From: Sulfurospirillum sp. UCH001
GTDB lineage: Bacteria; Campylobacterota; Campylobacteria; Campylobacterales; Sulfurospirillaceae
Reading direction: 5' to 3'
NCBI RefSeq assembly: GCF_001548035.1
Contig: NZ_AP014723.1
Span: 2,108,001-2,172,000, forward strand
DNA: 64,000 nt
Position numbers and translations under genes: made by a program. Numbering within the stretch: the first letter of the stretch is position 1; every line of letters begins with the position of its first letter. The notes beneath the pieces were generated by a model. The model searched no databases. It had not been told where the DNA came from and saw only the letters and a list, made by a program, of their open reading frames with translations. Positions 18,321 through 26,178 of this stretch are shown piece by piece.

Positions 18321-19136
18321 TTATATCTCAGTTGTGACTGATACAGGAGGATGAGGAATACTTATCCTCTTTTCATCAAAAGCAAGTTTTACTTTCTCAG
18401 TAATCGAAAAACTCGCTGTAGCAGAATCTTCATTTTTTACCCAAAAACGCACCATTAGCTTGACACTTGTCTGCGCTAATTCACTCACCGCAACAAATGG
18501 AGCAGGATCATTGAGTACTTTTGCTTCACTATTCACAATTTCTTGAAGTGTGTTTTTTGCTAAAAGAAGATCATCTTCATAGCCAATATTGAAAATTAAA
18601 TCTACACGAGAAGTAGGTTTCGCAGAAAAATTAATAATATTTTTGCCAATAACCGCAGAGTTTGGAATGATAATTTGTTTGTTATCACCGGTTTTTAGAA
18701 TAACGCTAAAAAGATTTAACTCTTCAACGATACCATTTTCACCCGCAACTTGAACAGAATGGCCAATTTTAAAAGGACGGAAGAATACGAGCAAAATCCC
18801 CGCACCCACATTTGAAAGTGTACCCTGAAGTGCCAAGCCTATAGCAAGACCTGCGGTACCAAGAACTGCAAGAAAGGAGGTGGTGTTTATACCTAGATTG
18901 CTTATTGCAGCTAGAATAATCACCACCAAAAGACCAAAGTAAATTACATTGGAAAAAAAGCTGGTAATGGTTTCATCAATTTTCGAAGTACGCATACCTT
19001 TTACAACAATTGCTGTGATAATAGAGGCTATTTTTTTACCAACAAAAAAAATCAGTAAAGATGCGAGTACTTTCACTCCATACAAAGTGACAAAATTAAC
19101 AATAACTGTCCAGCTTAAATCCATATGTAAATTCAT
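18321..19136 (-). CDS. Small-conductance mechanosensitive channel, MscS family
   Basis: A 271-aa inner-membrane channel that opens on membrane tension in hypo-osmotic shock. It has three membrane helices; the pore helix is SFLAVLGTAGLAIGLALQGTLSNVGAG with the Gly/Ala packing of MscS TM3. It is followed by the beta domain (FRPFKIGHSVQVAGENGIVEELN, IPNSAVIGKNIINFS) and the alpha/beta vestibule end. Length is like E. coli MscS (about 286). AGGAC precedes the ATG. It lies 12 bases downstream of the OmpA-like gene on the same strand and may be read from that gene's promoter. Confidence 0.92.
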   Translation of the reverse strand: MNLHMDLSWTVIVNFVTLYGVKVLASLLIFFVGKKIASIITAIVVKGMRTSKIDETITSFFSNVIYFGLLVVIILAAISNLGINTTSFLAVLGTAGLAIGLALQGTLSNVGAGILLVFFRPFKIGHSVQVAGENGIVEELNLFSVILKTGDNKQIIIPNSAVIGKNIINFSAKPTSRVDLIFNIGYEDDLLLAKNTLQEIVNSEAKVLNDPAPFVAVSELAQTSVKLMVRFWVKNEDSATASFSITEKVKLAFDEKRISIPHPPVSVTTEI

Positions 19137-19148
19137 TAATGTCCTAAA

Positions 19149-20159
19149 TTACTTTTTGAAAACTGCGTCAACTCTTCTGTTTTCAGCACGACCAGTTTCA
19201 GTGTCATTGGTTGCGATTGGTTTGCTCTCGCCATATGCTTCTGTAGTTACTTTAGCACCTGATACGCCAAGAGTTGAAAGTGCTTTTGCAACTGCTTTTG
19301 CACGTTGGTCTGAAAGTTTCATATTGTAAGCATCACTACCTTTAGAGTCTGTGTGACCTTCAAGAACAACATTGTAACCTGGGTTTTGTTTCATAAAGTC
19401 TGCAACTTTTTGAATTTCAGGCATAAACTCTGGTTTTACAGTTGATTTATCAAAATCAAATTTTACATGTAAACGAATAATTTTTGTACAACCATCTGCA
19501 TCAACAACTGTACCTTTTGGTGTATTTGGACATTTATCTTTATCATCTGTAACACCATCACCATCGCTATCTTTTGGAGCAGCTGGAGCTACAACTGGTG
19601 CAGCCACTGGTGCAGCTTTTGCTACAACTGGTGCAGTTTTTGCATCGAAAGGAATAGTAAAGCCGAGGCTGTAGAACATGTTGTTATCGCCACCATGGAA
19701 TTTAACTGCATGGCGAACTTCTGCTTTAAGAGCGAAATTATCAGTTACCCAGTATTTTACACCACCGCCGTATTGTGCAAACATACTGTCTCTGTTTTCA
19801 AGTTGTTCATTACTTACATCTTCATATCCAAGACCAATTAAAGCATATAATGCAGTCTCTGGTGACAATTTATACTCTTTAACCAAGTTCGCATAGTAAC
19901 GGTTAAAGTCGGTATTGTCTGTTCTGCCATTTTTATAATCAACACTATCAGATCTATCATAACCAAATTCAACTTGGCTGAAAATGTTGTTATCAAGATT
20001 GATACCAAATCTTAAACCATAAGTGAGTTGGTTTTTAAGGTCAAGATTGCCCTCTGGTAAAACACCGCCAATGGTTGGTGTAACCTCATAGTTGTATGCA
20101 GTTGGTGCTGCAAACGCCAAAGATGCTAGTGCCGCCAATGAAAACAATGTTTTTTTCAT
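19149..20159 (-). CDS. OmpA-like outer-membrane porin with TSP3 repeat
   Basis: A 336-aa surface protein: signal peptide to about residue 17, an eight-stranded beta-barrel (about 20-171, ending FYSLGFTIPFDAK), an Ala/Pro/Val hinge (176-195), a calcium-binding thrombospondin type 3 stretch (DSDGDGVTDDKDKCPNTP, 198-214), and a C-terminal OmpA peptidoglycan-binding domain with VVLEGHTDSKG near 265 and LSDQRAKAV near 282. It anchors the outer membrane to the wall. AAGGA precedes the ATG, and a consensus -10 lies about 55 bases upstream. Confidence 0.93.
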   Translation of the reverse strand: MKKTLFSLAALASLAFAAPTAYNYEVTPTIGGVLPEGNLDLKNQLTYGLRFGINLDNNIFSQVEFGYDRSDSVDYKNGRTDNTDFNRYYANLVKEYKLSPETALYALIGLGYEDVSNEQLENRDSMFAQYGGGVKYWVTDNFALKAEVRHAVKFHGGDNNMFYSLGFTIPFDAKTAPVVAKAAPVAAPVVAPAAPKDSDGDGVTDDKDKCPNTPKGTVVDADGCTKIIRLHVKFDFDKSTVKPEFMPEIQKVADFMKQNPGYNVVLEGHTDSKGSDAYNMKLSDQRAKAVAKALSTLGVSGAKVTTEAYGESKPIATNDTETGRAENRRVDAVFKK

Positions 20160-20210
20160 TTCATATCCTTTAAAACTAATATTTCTAACATTTCATGTAT
20201 GGAGAACTTA

Positions 20211-20216
20211 ATTATA
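20211..20216 (-). promoter_or_regulatory. -10 box of the OmpA-like gene
   Basis: TATAAT on the minus strand in GCTATAATTAAG, 51 bases before the ATG. This leaves an untranslated leader of about 45 bases, typical of abundant outer-membrane proteins. Confidence 0.55.
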
Positions 20217-20248
20217 GCACAGATTTGAGCAAGCGAATATTAAAAATC

Positions 20249-21742
20249 CTATTTAATCCAATCAATGGCATTATGCATAACCCCAATTATCGAAGTTGAT
20301 ACAGGAGTAATTTCTTTATTGACCACAGTGATTTCATTTGGAATCACTAAAAAAAGATAAGGATTATCAGCAACGATTTTTGCAAAAATTTCACGATATA
20401 GAAGATCAAATTTTTCTTGATCTACAACTTTTTCAGCTTCTTTAATCAAACGATCAACGTCGCTATTTTCATAACTTATAAAATTAAAGCCACCTTTACG
20501 GCTGGATTCACTGTGCCAAATGGTATAGGCATCTGGTTTAAGACCTAAAGACCAACCCATCAAAACAGCATCAAAATTACGAGGAAGAACGACTGTATTT
20601 AAAAAAGCTTGCCACTCCATAATGCGAAGCTTCATGACAACACCTGCTTTTTTGAGTTGATGTTGGAGTATTTGCGCAGAATAACTACCACTTCCATTAG
20701 CACTGGTACTTAATTCAAACTCAAAGGGATAATTTTCATCATAACCTGCCTCTTTTAAGAGTGCTTTTGCTTTTTCAATGTTAGGTTTTGGAGCAAGCAC
20801 TTTTTCATTAAATGCCCCTGTACCTGGTAAAAAAGGTCCTGTACATACTTTGCCATGACCAAAATAAAGTATATCCACTAATTCTTGGCGATCAATGGCT
20901 AAAGAGAGTGCTTCGCGAACTCTTGCGTCTTTAAATTTCTCTGATTTGAGATTGAAGCCCATATACGAGTAATTATGCGCGATATCTTCATAAATGGTGT
21001 AATGCTTACGAAAATCTTCATCGATTTGGCGCTCCAACTGCAAAGGAGAAAGGGAGCCAACATCAAGCTTTTTTGACTTAAGCATTAAAAACTCAGCAGA
21101 ACGATCAGGTAAATAGTGAAAGATAATTTGATTGATATTAGGTTTATGAATAAAATAGTTAAGATTTGCTTCTAAAACAATGTCTTTAGAAATATTAAAT
21201 TGTGTAAGGGTATAAGGACCTGTACCAAGCGGATTTTGATTGAACTTGCTGGTCATTAAATCTGTTTCATTTTTGAGTTTATGCTCAGGCAATATCTCCA
21301 TCATCCATACTTCAAGTGCTTTAAAATAAGGATATTTATACTTTACTTCGATTTTAAAATCATTCAATATTTTTACGTGATCGATGTGCATAAAGCCAGA
21401 AGCATATGGTGTAAATATTTTGGGAGAAATAATCGTTTCATAGGTAAAAAGTACATCACGGGCGCTAAAAGGAGTCCCATCGCTCCATTTTACATTCTGT
21501 TTTAGTTCAAAAATCAAGGTTGTATCATCAACAAAATAGTAATGCTCTGCAAGATCGGGAATAATATTCGCATCTTTGTCGTATTTAATCAATCCATTAA
21601 AGAGCCACTGAGCAACGTCTGAGCTTGTTTTATCCGTAGAAAGAATGGGATTAAAACGGCTAGGATTAGCAGAAATAGAAAGATGCAATGTACTTGCAAA
21701 AACAGTCAATATGAAAAAGAAGAGAAGTAAAAGTGTTTTCAT
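20249..21742 (-). CDS. Peptide-type ABC transporter substrate-binding protein (SBP_bac_5)
   Basis: A 497-aa solute-binding protein of the DppA/OppA family. The chosen ATG at 21740-21742 gives a clean signal peptide (LLLLFFFILTVFASTLH). The family core follows: NPILSTDKTSSDVAQWLFNGLIKYDKD, VKWSDGTPFSARDVLFTYE, and FKDARVREALSLAIDRQELVD. No permease or ATPase gene is adjacent, so it is an orphan binding protein. A consensus TATAAT ends only seven bases before the ATG and no ribosome binding site is visible, which suggests a leaderless mRNA. The frame is open further upstream, but that part lacks an ATG and would bury the signal peptide. Confidence 0.88.
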   Translation of the reverse strand: MKTLLLLFFFILTVFASTLHLSISANPSRFNPILSTDKTSSDVAQWLFNGLIKYDKDANIIPDLAEHYYFVDDTTLIFELKQNVKWSDGTPFSARDVLFTYETIISPKIFTPYASGFMHIDHVKILNDFKIEVKYKYPYFKALEVWMMEILPEHKLKNETDLMTSKFNQNPLGTGPYTLTQFNISKDIVLEANLNYFIHKPNINQIIFHYLPDRSAEFLMLKSKKLDVGSLSPLQLERQIDEDFRKHYTIYEDIAHNYSYMGFNLKSEKFKDARVREALSLAIDRQELVDILYFGHGKVCTGPFLPGTGAFNEKVLAPKPNIEKAKALLKEAGYDENYPFEFELSTSANGSGSYSAQILQHQLKKAGVVMKLRIMEWQAFLNTVVLPRNFDAVLMGWSLGLKPDAYTIWHSESSRKGGFNFISYENSDVDRLIKEAEKVVDQEKFDLLYREIFAKIVADNPYLFLVIPNEITVVNKEITPVSTSIIGVMHNAIDWIK

Positions 21743-21749
21743 AAAAAAG

Positions 21750-21755
21750 ATTATA
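21750..21755 (-). promoter_or_regulatory. -10 box placing transcription start at the ATG of the binding-protein gene
   Basis: TATAAT on the minus strand, separated from the ATG (21740-21742) by CTTTTTT. A start 6-8 bases after the box would fall on or next to the A of ATG, leaving no room for a ribosome binding site. Confidence 0.5.
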
Positions 21756-21808
21756 ACATAGTCGTAAAGTTTGAAACAAAGGAAGATTGTTTTTTTGTGT
21801 TTGAAAAT

Positions 21809-21892
21809 AAAAAAAGCTTCTAGACCGGGCAATCTAGAAGCTCATTTTTAAAATTGTTAAGTGATTCACAAAAAGGAGGTATTTGTCTTGGT
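21809..21892 (-). ncRNA. Candidate small RNA ending in an intrinsic terminator
   Basis: The 302-bp gap between the binding-protein gene and the divergent acetyltransferase gene holds a strong minus-strand terminator: a perfect 10-bp stem (21815-21824/21833-21842), an 8-base loop and seven Ts (21809-21815). No gene precedes it on that strand. About 60 bases upstream is TATACT (about 21899-21904), a usable -10, giving an RNA of roughly 80 nt. The RNA would carry ACCUCCUUU (about 21872-21880), equal to the anti-Shine-Dalgarno end of 16S rRNA as I know it. Boundaries are approximate. Alternatives are an attenuated leader or a very short peptide. Confidence 0.4.
21815..21842 (-). terminator. Orphan intrinsic terminator
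   Basis: A perfect 10-bp stem with loop CCGGGCAA (plus strand) and, on the minus strand, TTTTTTTATTTT directly after the stem. It lies 73 bases upstream of the binding-protein ATG, yet that gene has its own promoter downstream of the hairpin. On the plus strand it is followed only by CATTTTTAAAA, and there is no plus-strand gene to terminate. Confidence 0.75.
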
Positions 21893-22044
21893 AATGAAAG
21901 TATAGAGCAGTTGTTTAAATGCTCTATTAATCTTTTGTAAACAAAAAGTTAATAGGAGTTTTTTTATCTCTTTTATTCATTTTTAGTATTGAATGAGTAC
22001 AATATCTGACATCAAAATAGACCAACGTCAATTGAAGGAAACGG

Positions 22045-22608
22045 ATGCAATTACATACTGCAACTTTAGACGATATCGATGAAGTCTTGGAACTTCACTC
22101 CAAATATCAAATAGACTCTATCGCACCTGAAGATAAAAAAGATGGCTTTGTGACCACCGCTTTTACAAAAGAGCAACTAACTCAACTCATTAACGAAGAG
22201 CAAGGATTATTCATAGCGCGTCTTCATGGAAAAGTTGTCGCTTACATTATGTGCGGTTCATGGAAGTTTTGCTCTATTTGGCCTATTTTTACGCAAATGA
22301 TTCAAGATCTTCCAAACTTACACTATTTAGGACATACCATTACAACAGAAAATTCGTACCAATATGGTCCTGTCTGTATTGATAAAAGTGTACGAGGTAG
22401 TGGCGTATTAGAAGCATTATTTGACTTTGCAAGAGAAAAGATGAGTAAACGCTACCCTATTTTGGTGACATTCATCAACAAAATCAACCAACGCTCATTT
22501 AATGCCCATTCAAGGCTTGGACTTAAAATCATTACGGAGTTTTCATTTAACAATAACGACTATTATGAATTAGTATACGATACTTCGAAAAAACTACCTA
22601 TGAAGTAA
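22045..22608 (+). CDS. GNAT-family N-acetyltransferase
   Basis: A 187-aa acetyl-CoA-dependent acyltransferase by fold. The N-terminus LHTATLDDIDEVLELHSKYQ is a typical GNAT beta1-alpha1. The acetyl-CoA loop region is YGPVCIDKSVRGSGVLEALFDFAREKM, matching the (V/I)x3Rx(G/S)xG pattern, and RSFNAHSRLGLKII is the C-terminal NxxAxxLYxKxGF equivalent. The substrate cannot be told. GAAGGAAA lies before the ATG, and TACAAT near 21999 is a possible -10. Stand-alone gene with a strong terminator. Confidence 0.85.
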   Translation: MQLHTATLDDIDEVLELHSKYQIDSIAPEDKKDGFVTTAFTKEQLTQLINEEQGLFIARLHGKVVAYIMCGSWKFCSIWPIFTQMIQDLPNLHYLGHTITTENSYQYGPVCIDKSVRGSGVLEALFDFAREKMSKRYPILVTFINKINQRSFNAHSRLGLKIITEFSFNNNDYYELVYDTSKKLPMK

Positions 22609-22611
22609 TTT

Positions 22612-22647
22612 TGTGTAGGTAAACGCTTGAGAACGTTTACCTACACA
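22612..22647. terminator. Bidirectional hairpin between convergent genes
   Basis: A perfect 14-bp stem (22612-22625 with 22634-22647) and an 8-base loop, starting three bases after the acetyltransferase stop and ending three bases before the PEBP stop. Flanking T tracts are short; stem length suggests it serves both genes. Confidence 0.75.
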
Positions 22648-22650
22648 TCG

Positions 22651-23190
22651 TTATCGCTGATAATAGGAAACCAATGTTGCCTTAGCAATGGTATTGGCAC
22701 CTAGCATAAAACCTACAAGTGCTGGCGAAGCAGAAGTATCCAAGGGTAATTTATCAACACACAGAGCATGAACCGTAAAAACATAACGATGTGCTTTATC
22801 TCCTTTTGGAGGACACGCGCCTCCAAATCCTGCCTTACCATAATCAGTCATACTTTGAATAGCAGGAATAGCAGATGTTTTGCTCACATTTCCAAAATCA
22901 GCAGGCACACCCTGGACTGAGGCTGGTATATTAAAAACAACCCAATGCCACCAACCGCTACCTGTTGGAGCATCTGGATCATAAACGGTTATCGCGAAGC
23001 TTTTAGTACCATTAGGTACATTGCTCCAGCTAAGCGCTGGAGAGATATTTGAGCCATCGCAACCAAAACTTGCTGCCTCTTGTGTTTTTGATAATTGTCC
23101 TGAAAGGTCAGTACTGTGCAAAGTAAATCCATCTGCAAACAGTGCACTTCCCATCAATGCTAGTAGTATTGGTAAATGTCTTAGTTTCAT
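22651..23190 (-). CDS. YbhB/YbcL-type PEBP protein, exported
   Basis: A 179-aa phosphatidylethanolamine-binding-protein-family member. The ATG at 23188-23190 gives a signal peptide (LPILLALMGSALFADG) and has AAAAGGA upstream; an upstream TTG in the same frame is unlikely. Family motifs: DGSNISPALSWSNVPNGTKSFAITVYDPDAP, WWHWVVFNIPA, and GACPPKGDKAHRYVFTVHAL. The family binds phospholipid head groups or inhibits kinases and proteases in eukaryotes; its bacterial role is poorly known. Single-gene unit. Confidence 0.9.
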   Translation of the reverse strand: MKLRHLPILLALMGSALFADGFTLHSTDLSGQLSKTQEAASFGCDGSNISPALSWSNVPNGTKSFAITVYDPDAPTGSGWWHWVVFNIPASVQGVPADFGNVSKTSAIPAIQSMTDYGKAGFGGACPPKGDKAHRYVFTVHALCVDKLPLDTSASPALVGFMLGANTIAKATLVSYYQR

Positions 23191-23246
23191 GAAGATCCTT
23201 TTTTTAAATTTCAAGGATCATTTTACACGTAAAAAAAGCTTATTAG

Positions 23247-24128
23247 TTAGTCTGTAAAGTCTAACTTTTTGTCTATAAAGTTTTTAGGAGGTTGTGTGTA
23301 TCGTTCTTTGAATAATCTTGAAAAATGGGACTGATTTTTGAATCCTGCTCTAAACGCAGCTTCTCCGATACTAAGACCTCCTTTTTCGATTAAAAAATAG
23401 GCTCTTTCAACTCTTTTGTTCCATATCCATTTCATAGGTGTTGTTTTTAAATGCGTTGCGAACTCTGCTTTAAATCCACTCAAACTTCTTCCACTAAATT
23501 TTGCAAACTCGGAAAGACTCCAGTTTTGTGTAAAGTGTTCTTCCATAAATGTTTGAAGATGAATATCTCGAGGAATCAATGTATGAAAATAAGAGACTAA
23601 TTGTTGTCCCTTTTCTGAGCCTAAAAGCAATAATAAAAGTTCTTGCAATTTAAGCATCAAAATTTTCTCAACAAAAGCAGGTTTTTGTTCAATGAATGGC
23701 AAAAGAGAAAGTGCTGTAGTTTTCATAAAAGGGGTAAGTTCTATCTTGCAGAAGGGTTCAATAAAACGATTCACTTTAGTGGAATGTAAAGCGATGGTTT
23801 CTAGCAGTGGAGATAACCAATGGGCAATCACTTTTTCATCAAAAAAGATTAACAAACACGTATAATTTCCACCTTCGCAGACTTCACTCATAACATATTC
23901 ACCGCGTGATAAAAAAAATGCCTCACCGGCTTTGACTTCAACATCGCCATTTTTCAGATGAAGCATCTTTGTACCTTCTAAAACAATATTGAGAAGATTT
24001 TGCTCCATGTACACTTCCGCTTTATAGTGATCTTTTACAGAAAAATAGCGTGCAATAACAGCTCCATTGAGTTCAATCGTATGATCTTTATAATTGTTTT
24101 TAATGTATTCAACCACATGAGTCGTCAT
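23247..24128 (-). CDS. AraC-family transcriptional regulator
   Basis: A 293-aa regulator: a cupin-like sensor region (about 1-180, LKNGDVEVKAGEAFFLSRGEYVMSEV) and two C-terminal helix-turn-helix units (about 190-285). The second carries the family signature GLSIGEAAFRAGFKNQSHFSRLFKERYTQPPKNF. The ligand is unknown. CAGGAA precedes the ATG. It is divergent from the Tag glycosylase gene, and the short 69-bp gap should hold both promoters. The pairing with Tag recalls AraC-type control of alkylation repair, but nothing in the sequence proves it. Confidence 0.88.
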   Translation of the reverse strand: MTTHVVEYIKNNYKDHTIELNGAVIARYFSVKDHYKAEVYMEQNLLNIVLEGTKMLHLKNGDVEVKAGEAFFLSRGEYVMSEVCEGGNYTCLLIFFDEKVIAHWLSPLLETIALHSTKVNRFIEPFCKIELTPFMKTTALSLLPFIEQKPAFVEKILMLKLQELLLLLLGSEKGQQLVSYFHTLIPRDIHLQTFMEEHFTQNWSLSEFAKFSGRSLSGFKAEFATHLKTTPMKWIWNKRVERAYFLIEKGGLSIGEAAFRAGFKNQSHFSRLFKERYTQPPKNFIDKKLDFTD

Positions 24129-24197
24129 CTATATTTCCTGTTCATTAACTCTATTGAGATACAATTTTAGCATGATACCTCTTTGAGGAGAAGAAAA

Positions 24198-24761
24198 ATG
24201 ACACCAAATAGACTGCGTTGTGGGTGGGTCAAGCTCAGTGATCCTACGTATGTTTCTTATCACGATGAAGAATGGGGAAAACCTCTACATGATGACAGGG
24301 CACTCTTTGAGCTCTTTTGTTTAGAAACCCAATCTGCAGGGCTTAGTTGGTTGACTGTTCTTAAAAAACGTGAAGGCTACCGTAATGCCTTTGCCAGTTT
24401 TGTCCTTGAAAAAGTGGCACATCTTGGCGAAATGGACGTTGAGCGCATTTTAAGTGAAGGCGAAGTCATCAAAAGCCGCCCCAAAATCGAAGCTATCATC
24501 AACAATGCCAAACTTTTTCAAACCATTATCCAAGAACATGGTTCAATCGATGCCTATTTTTGGGCTTATGTTAACAATAAAACCGTTATAAATGATGTGC
24601 CCAACTATAAAACAGCAGCATGTACTTCACCTGTTTCAGATGCACTTACCAAAGATCTTAAAAAACGAGGTTTTAAGTTTGTAGGTTCAACAACCATTTA
24701 TGCTTTTATGCAAGCCTGTGGTATGGTAAATGACCACGAAAACAGCTGTGGATGTAAATAA
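24198..24761 (+). CDS. tag: DNA-3-methyladenine glycosylase I
   Basis: Removes 3-methyladenine from alkylated DNA in base excision repair. The ATG at 24198 follows GAGGAG; an upstream TTG in frame is part of the ribosome-binding region. 187 aa, normal for Tag. The zinc-knuckle residues are visible: Cys and His in RCGWVKLSDPTYVSYHDEEWG at the N-terminus, and His and Cys in MVNDHENSCGC at the C-terminus. AGLSWLTVLKKREGYRNAFASF is the helix-hairpin-helix family block. The next gene starts one base after the stop, so the two are co-transcribed. Confidence 0.95.
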   Translation: MTPNRLRCGWVKLSDPTYVSYHDEEWGKPLHDDRALFELFCLETQSAGLSWLTVLKKREGYRNAFASFVLEKVAHLGEMDVERILSEGEVIKSRPKIEAIINNAKLFQTIIQEHGSIDAYFWAYVNNKTVINDVPNYKTAACTSPVSDALTKDLKKRGFKFVGSTTIYAFMQACGMVNDHENSCGCK

Positions 24762-24762
24762 A

Positions 24763-25119
24763 ATGACAACTGAAATTCTCGAAAATTACTGTTTAAGTCA
24801 TATTGGCGCACTCAAAGAGTACCCGTTTGATGAGACAACGGCAGTCTTTAAAGTTGGCCATAAAATTTTCGCACTGGTGGATGAAGAGAGCAACCCTCCT
24901 CGCATCAATCTTAAATGTGATCCTTACTATGCAAGAGAGTTAAGAGAGATGTATGAAAATGTTATTGCAGGGTATCATATGAATAAAAAGCATTGGAATA
25001 CCGTCATTTGCGATGATGAGATTGACGAGTCAATGCTTTTTGGCTGGATTGATGATTCGTACGACCTTGTTTTTCATTCTCTCTCTAAAAAAATGCAATC
25101 TTTTATTCGCAATGCATAA
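24763..25119 (+). CDS. MmcQ/YjbR-family protein
   Basis: A 118-aa protein of the double-wing DNA-binding-like YjbR fold: YPFDETTAVFKVGHKIFALVDEESNPPRINLKCDP, then YHMNKKHWNTVI and SYDLVFHSLSKKM near the end are family hallmarks. The biochemical role is unsettled. I chose the ATG one base after the tag stop; an earlier in-frame ATG at 24730 inside tag would add 11 residues with no family match. Linkage with tag supports, weakly, a role near DNA repair. Confidence 0.85.
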   Translation: MTTEILENYCLSHIGALKEYPFDETTAVFKVGHKIFALVDEESNPPRINLKCDPYYARELREMYENVIAGYHMNKKHWNTVICDDEIDESMLFGWIDDSYDLVFHSLSKKMQSFIRNA

Positions 25120-25124
25120 AAAAA

Positions 25125-26024
25125 TTAGGCTGATGCAAAAGATTCTCGTATCCGTTTAACATCGCGTATTGGTGGAAGCCCAAAAAGACGGGCATATTCA
25201 CGACTAAACTGTGATGGACTCTCATAACCTACTTGAAAAGCCGCATTACTTGCTTCCATTTCTTCAACCATCAAAAGTCGTCTAGCTTCCTGCAAACGTA
25301 ATGATTTTTGAAACTGCAATGGACTCATCGTCGTAACACGTTTAAAATGATAATGAAATGACGATGCACTCATCTGAGCTTCTTGTGCCAGTATTTCGAT
25401 ACGCAATGGCTCAGCCAAATCATTTTTAATCATCGTAATGGCCTTAGCAATACGTTGTGCAAGGCTGCCATTTTTTGCAAACTGTCGGATAATCGCTCCA
25501 CCTTTATCTTGCACAATACGGTACAAAATCTCACGTGTAATCATAGGTGCAAGAATACCTATATCTTTTGGATTCTCTAGCAAACGCACCAGTCGTAAAA
25601 TAGGTTCAAGCAATAACAAGCTATTGTCCCCAAAATAAAGCCCACATTCAGGCTGTTGTGTACTGATCACTTTATCATCATTGCACTCTTTGAGAATTTC
25701 TAAGATTTGATCCATCGAGAAAGTAAGTTGCAGTGACACATACGGCTTTTCAACTGAAGCATCTTGAATTTGGACACGTGCAGGCAAGTGCACCGAAGCA
25801 ATTAAATACTTATCTTTGTCGTATGAAAACATCTCTTCACCCAAGCCAACAGCTTTGGAGCCTTGAGCAATAATACACAATGATGGCTCATACAGCGTAT
25901 GCAAAAACTCACTGGGTGCTGTTGCGCAAAAAAAGCGTAAGCATGGTACAGCTGTACTGCTACCACCCTCTTTTGAAGCGTGCTTTTCGATTAGGTTCTT
26001 TAATTCGGCTTGTTGAAGTTTCAT
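25125..26024 (-). CDS. AraC-family regulator with AraC_N cupin domain (YqhC-like context)
   Basis: A 299-aa regulator: an N-terminal AraC_N-type cupin (PSEFLHTLYEPSLCIIAQGSKAVGLGEEMFSYDKDKYLIASVHLPARVQI, about 40-95) and two helix-turn-helix units at the C-terminus (ILAQEAQMSASSFHYHFKRVT, then NAAFQVGYESPSQFSREYARLFGLPP). The ATG at 26022-26024 is preferred over an in-frame TTG six codons earlier. It is divergent from an iron-dependent alcohol dehydrogenase. In E. coli the comparable pair yqhC-yqhD is activated by aldehydes through the regulator; the same logic is inferred here. Confidence 0.88.
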   Translation of the reverse strand: MKLQQAELKNLIEKHASKEGGSSTAVPCLRFFCATAPSEFLHTLYEPSLCIIAQGSKAVGLGEEMFSYDKDKYLIASVHLPARVQIQDASVEKPYVSLQLTFSMDQILEILKECNDDKVISTQQPECGLYFGDNSLLLLEPILRLVRLLENPKDIGILAPMITREILYRIVQDKGGAIIRQFAKNGSLAQRIAKAITMIKNDLAEPLRIEILAQEAQMSASSFHYHFKRVTTMSPLQFQKSLRLQEARRLLMVEEMEASNAAFQVGYESPSQFSREYARLFGLPPIRDVKRIRESFASA

Positions 26025-26073
26025 GAATTCATTTTCTATCAAAGATACTCACTTTAGTGTTGTTTTTGATGGC

Positions 26074-26151
26074 ATTATAAGATAATTTGTAGGATTAGGC
26101 AATAATTATAAAAAAATATTCTATCGCTTATTGCCACTTTCATCCTATAAT
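26074..26151. promoter_or_regulatory. Divergent promoter region with inverted repeat
   Basis: A minus-strand TATAAT (26074-26079) serves the AraC gene and a plus-strand TATAAT (26146-26151) the dehydrogenase gene. Between them is a perfect 8-bp inverted repeat, GGCAATAA at 26098-26105 and TTATTGCC at 26128-26135, with centres 30 bp (about three helix turns) apart. This is a plausible operator for the AraC regulator. Confidence 0.55.
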
Positions 26152-26178
26152 AACACCATTAAAACATAAGGAGTATCG

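Noticed and set aside
21961-22020. A 17-codon minus-strand frame starting ATGAATAAA in the 302-bp gap
   Set aside because: No convincing ribosome binding site and no conserved feature; at most it is part of the leader of the candidate small RNA.
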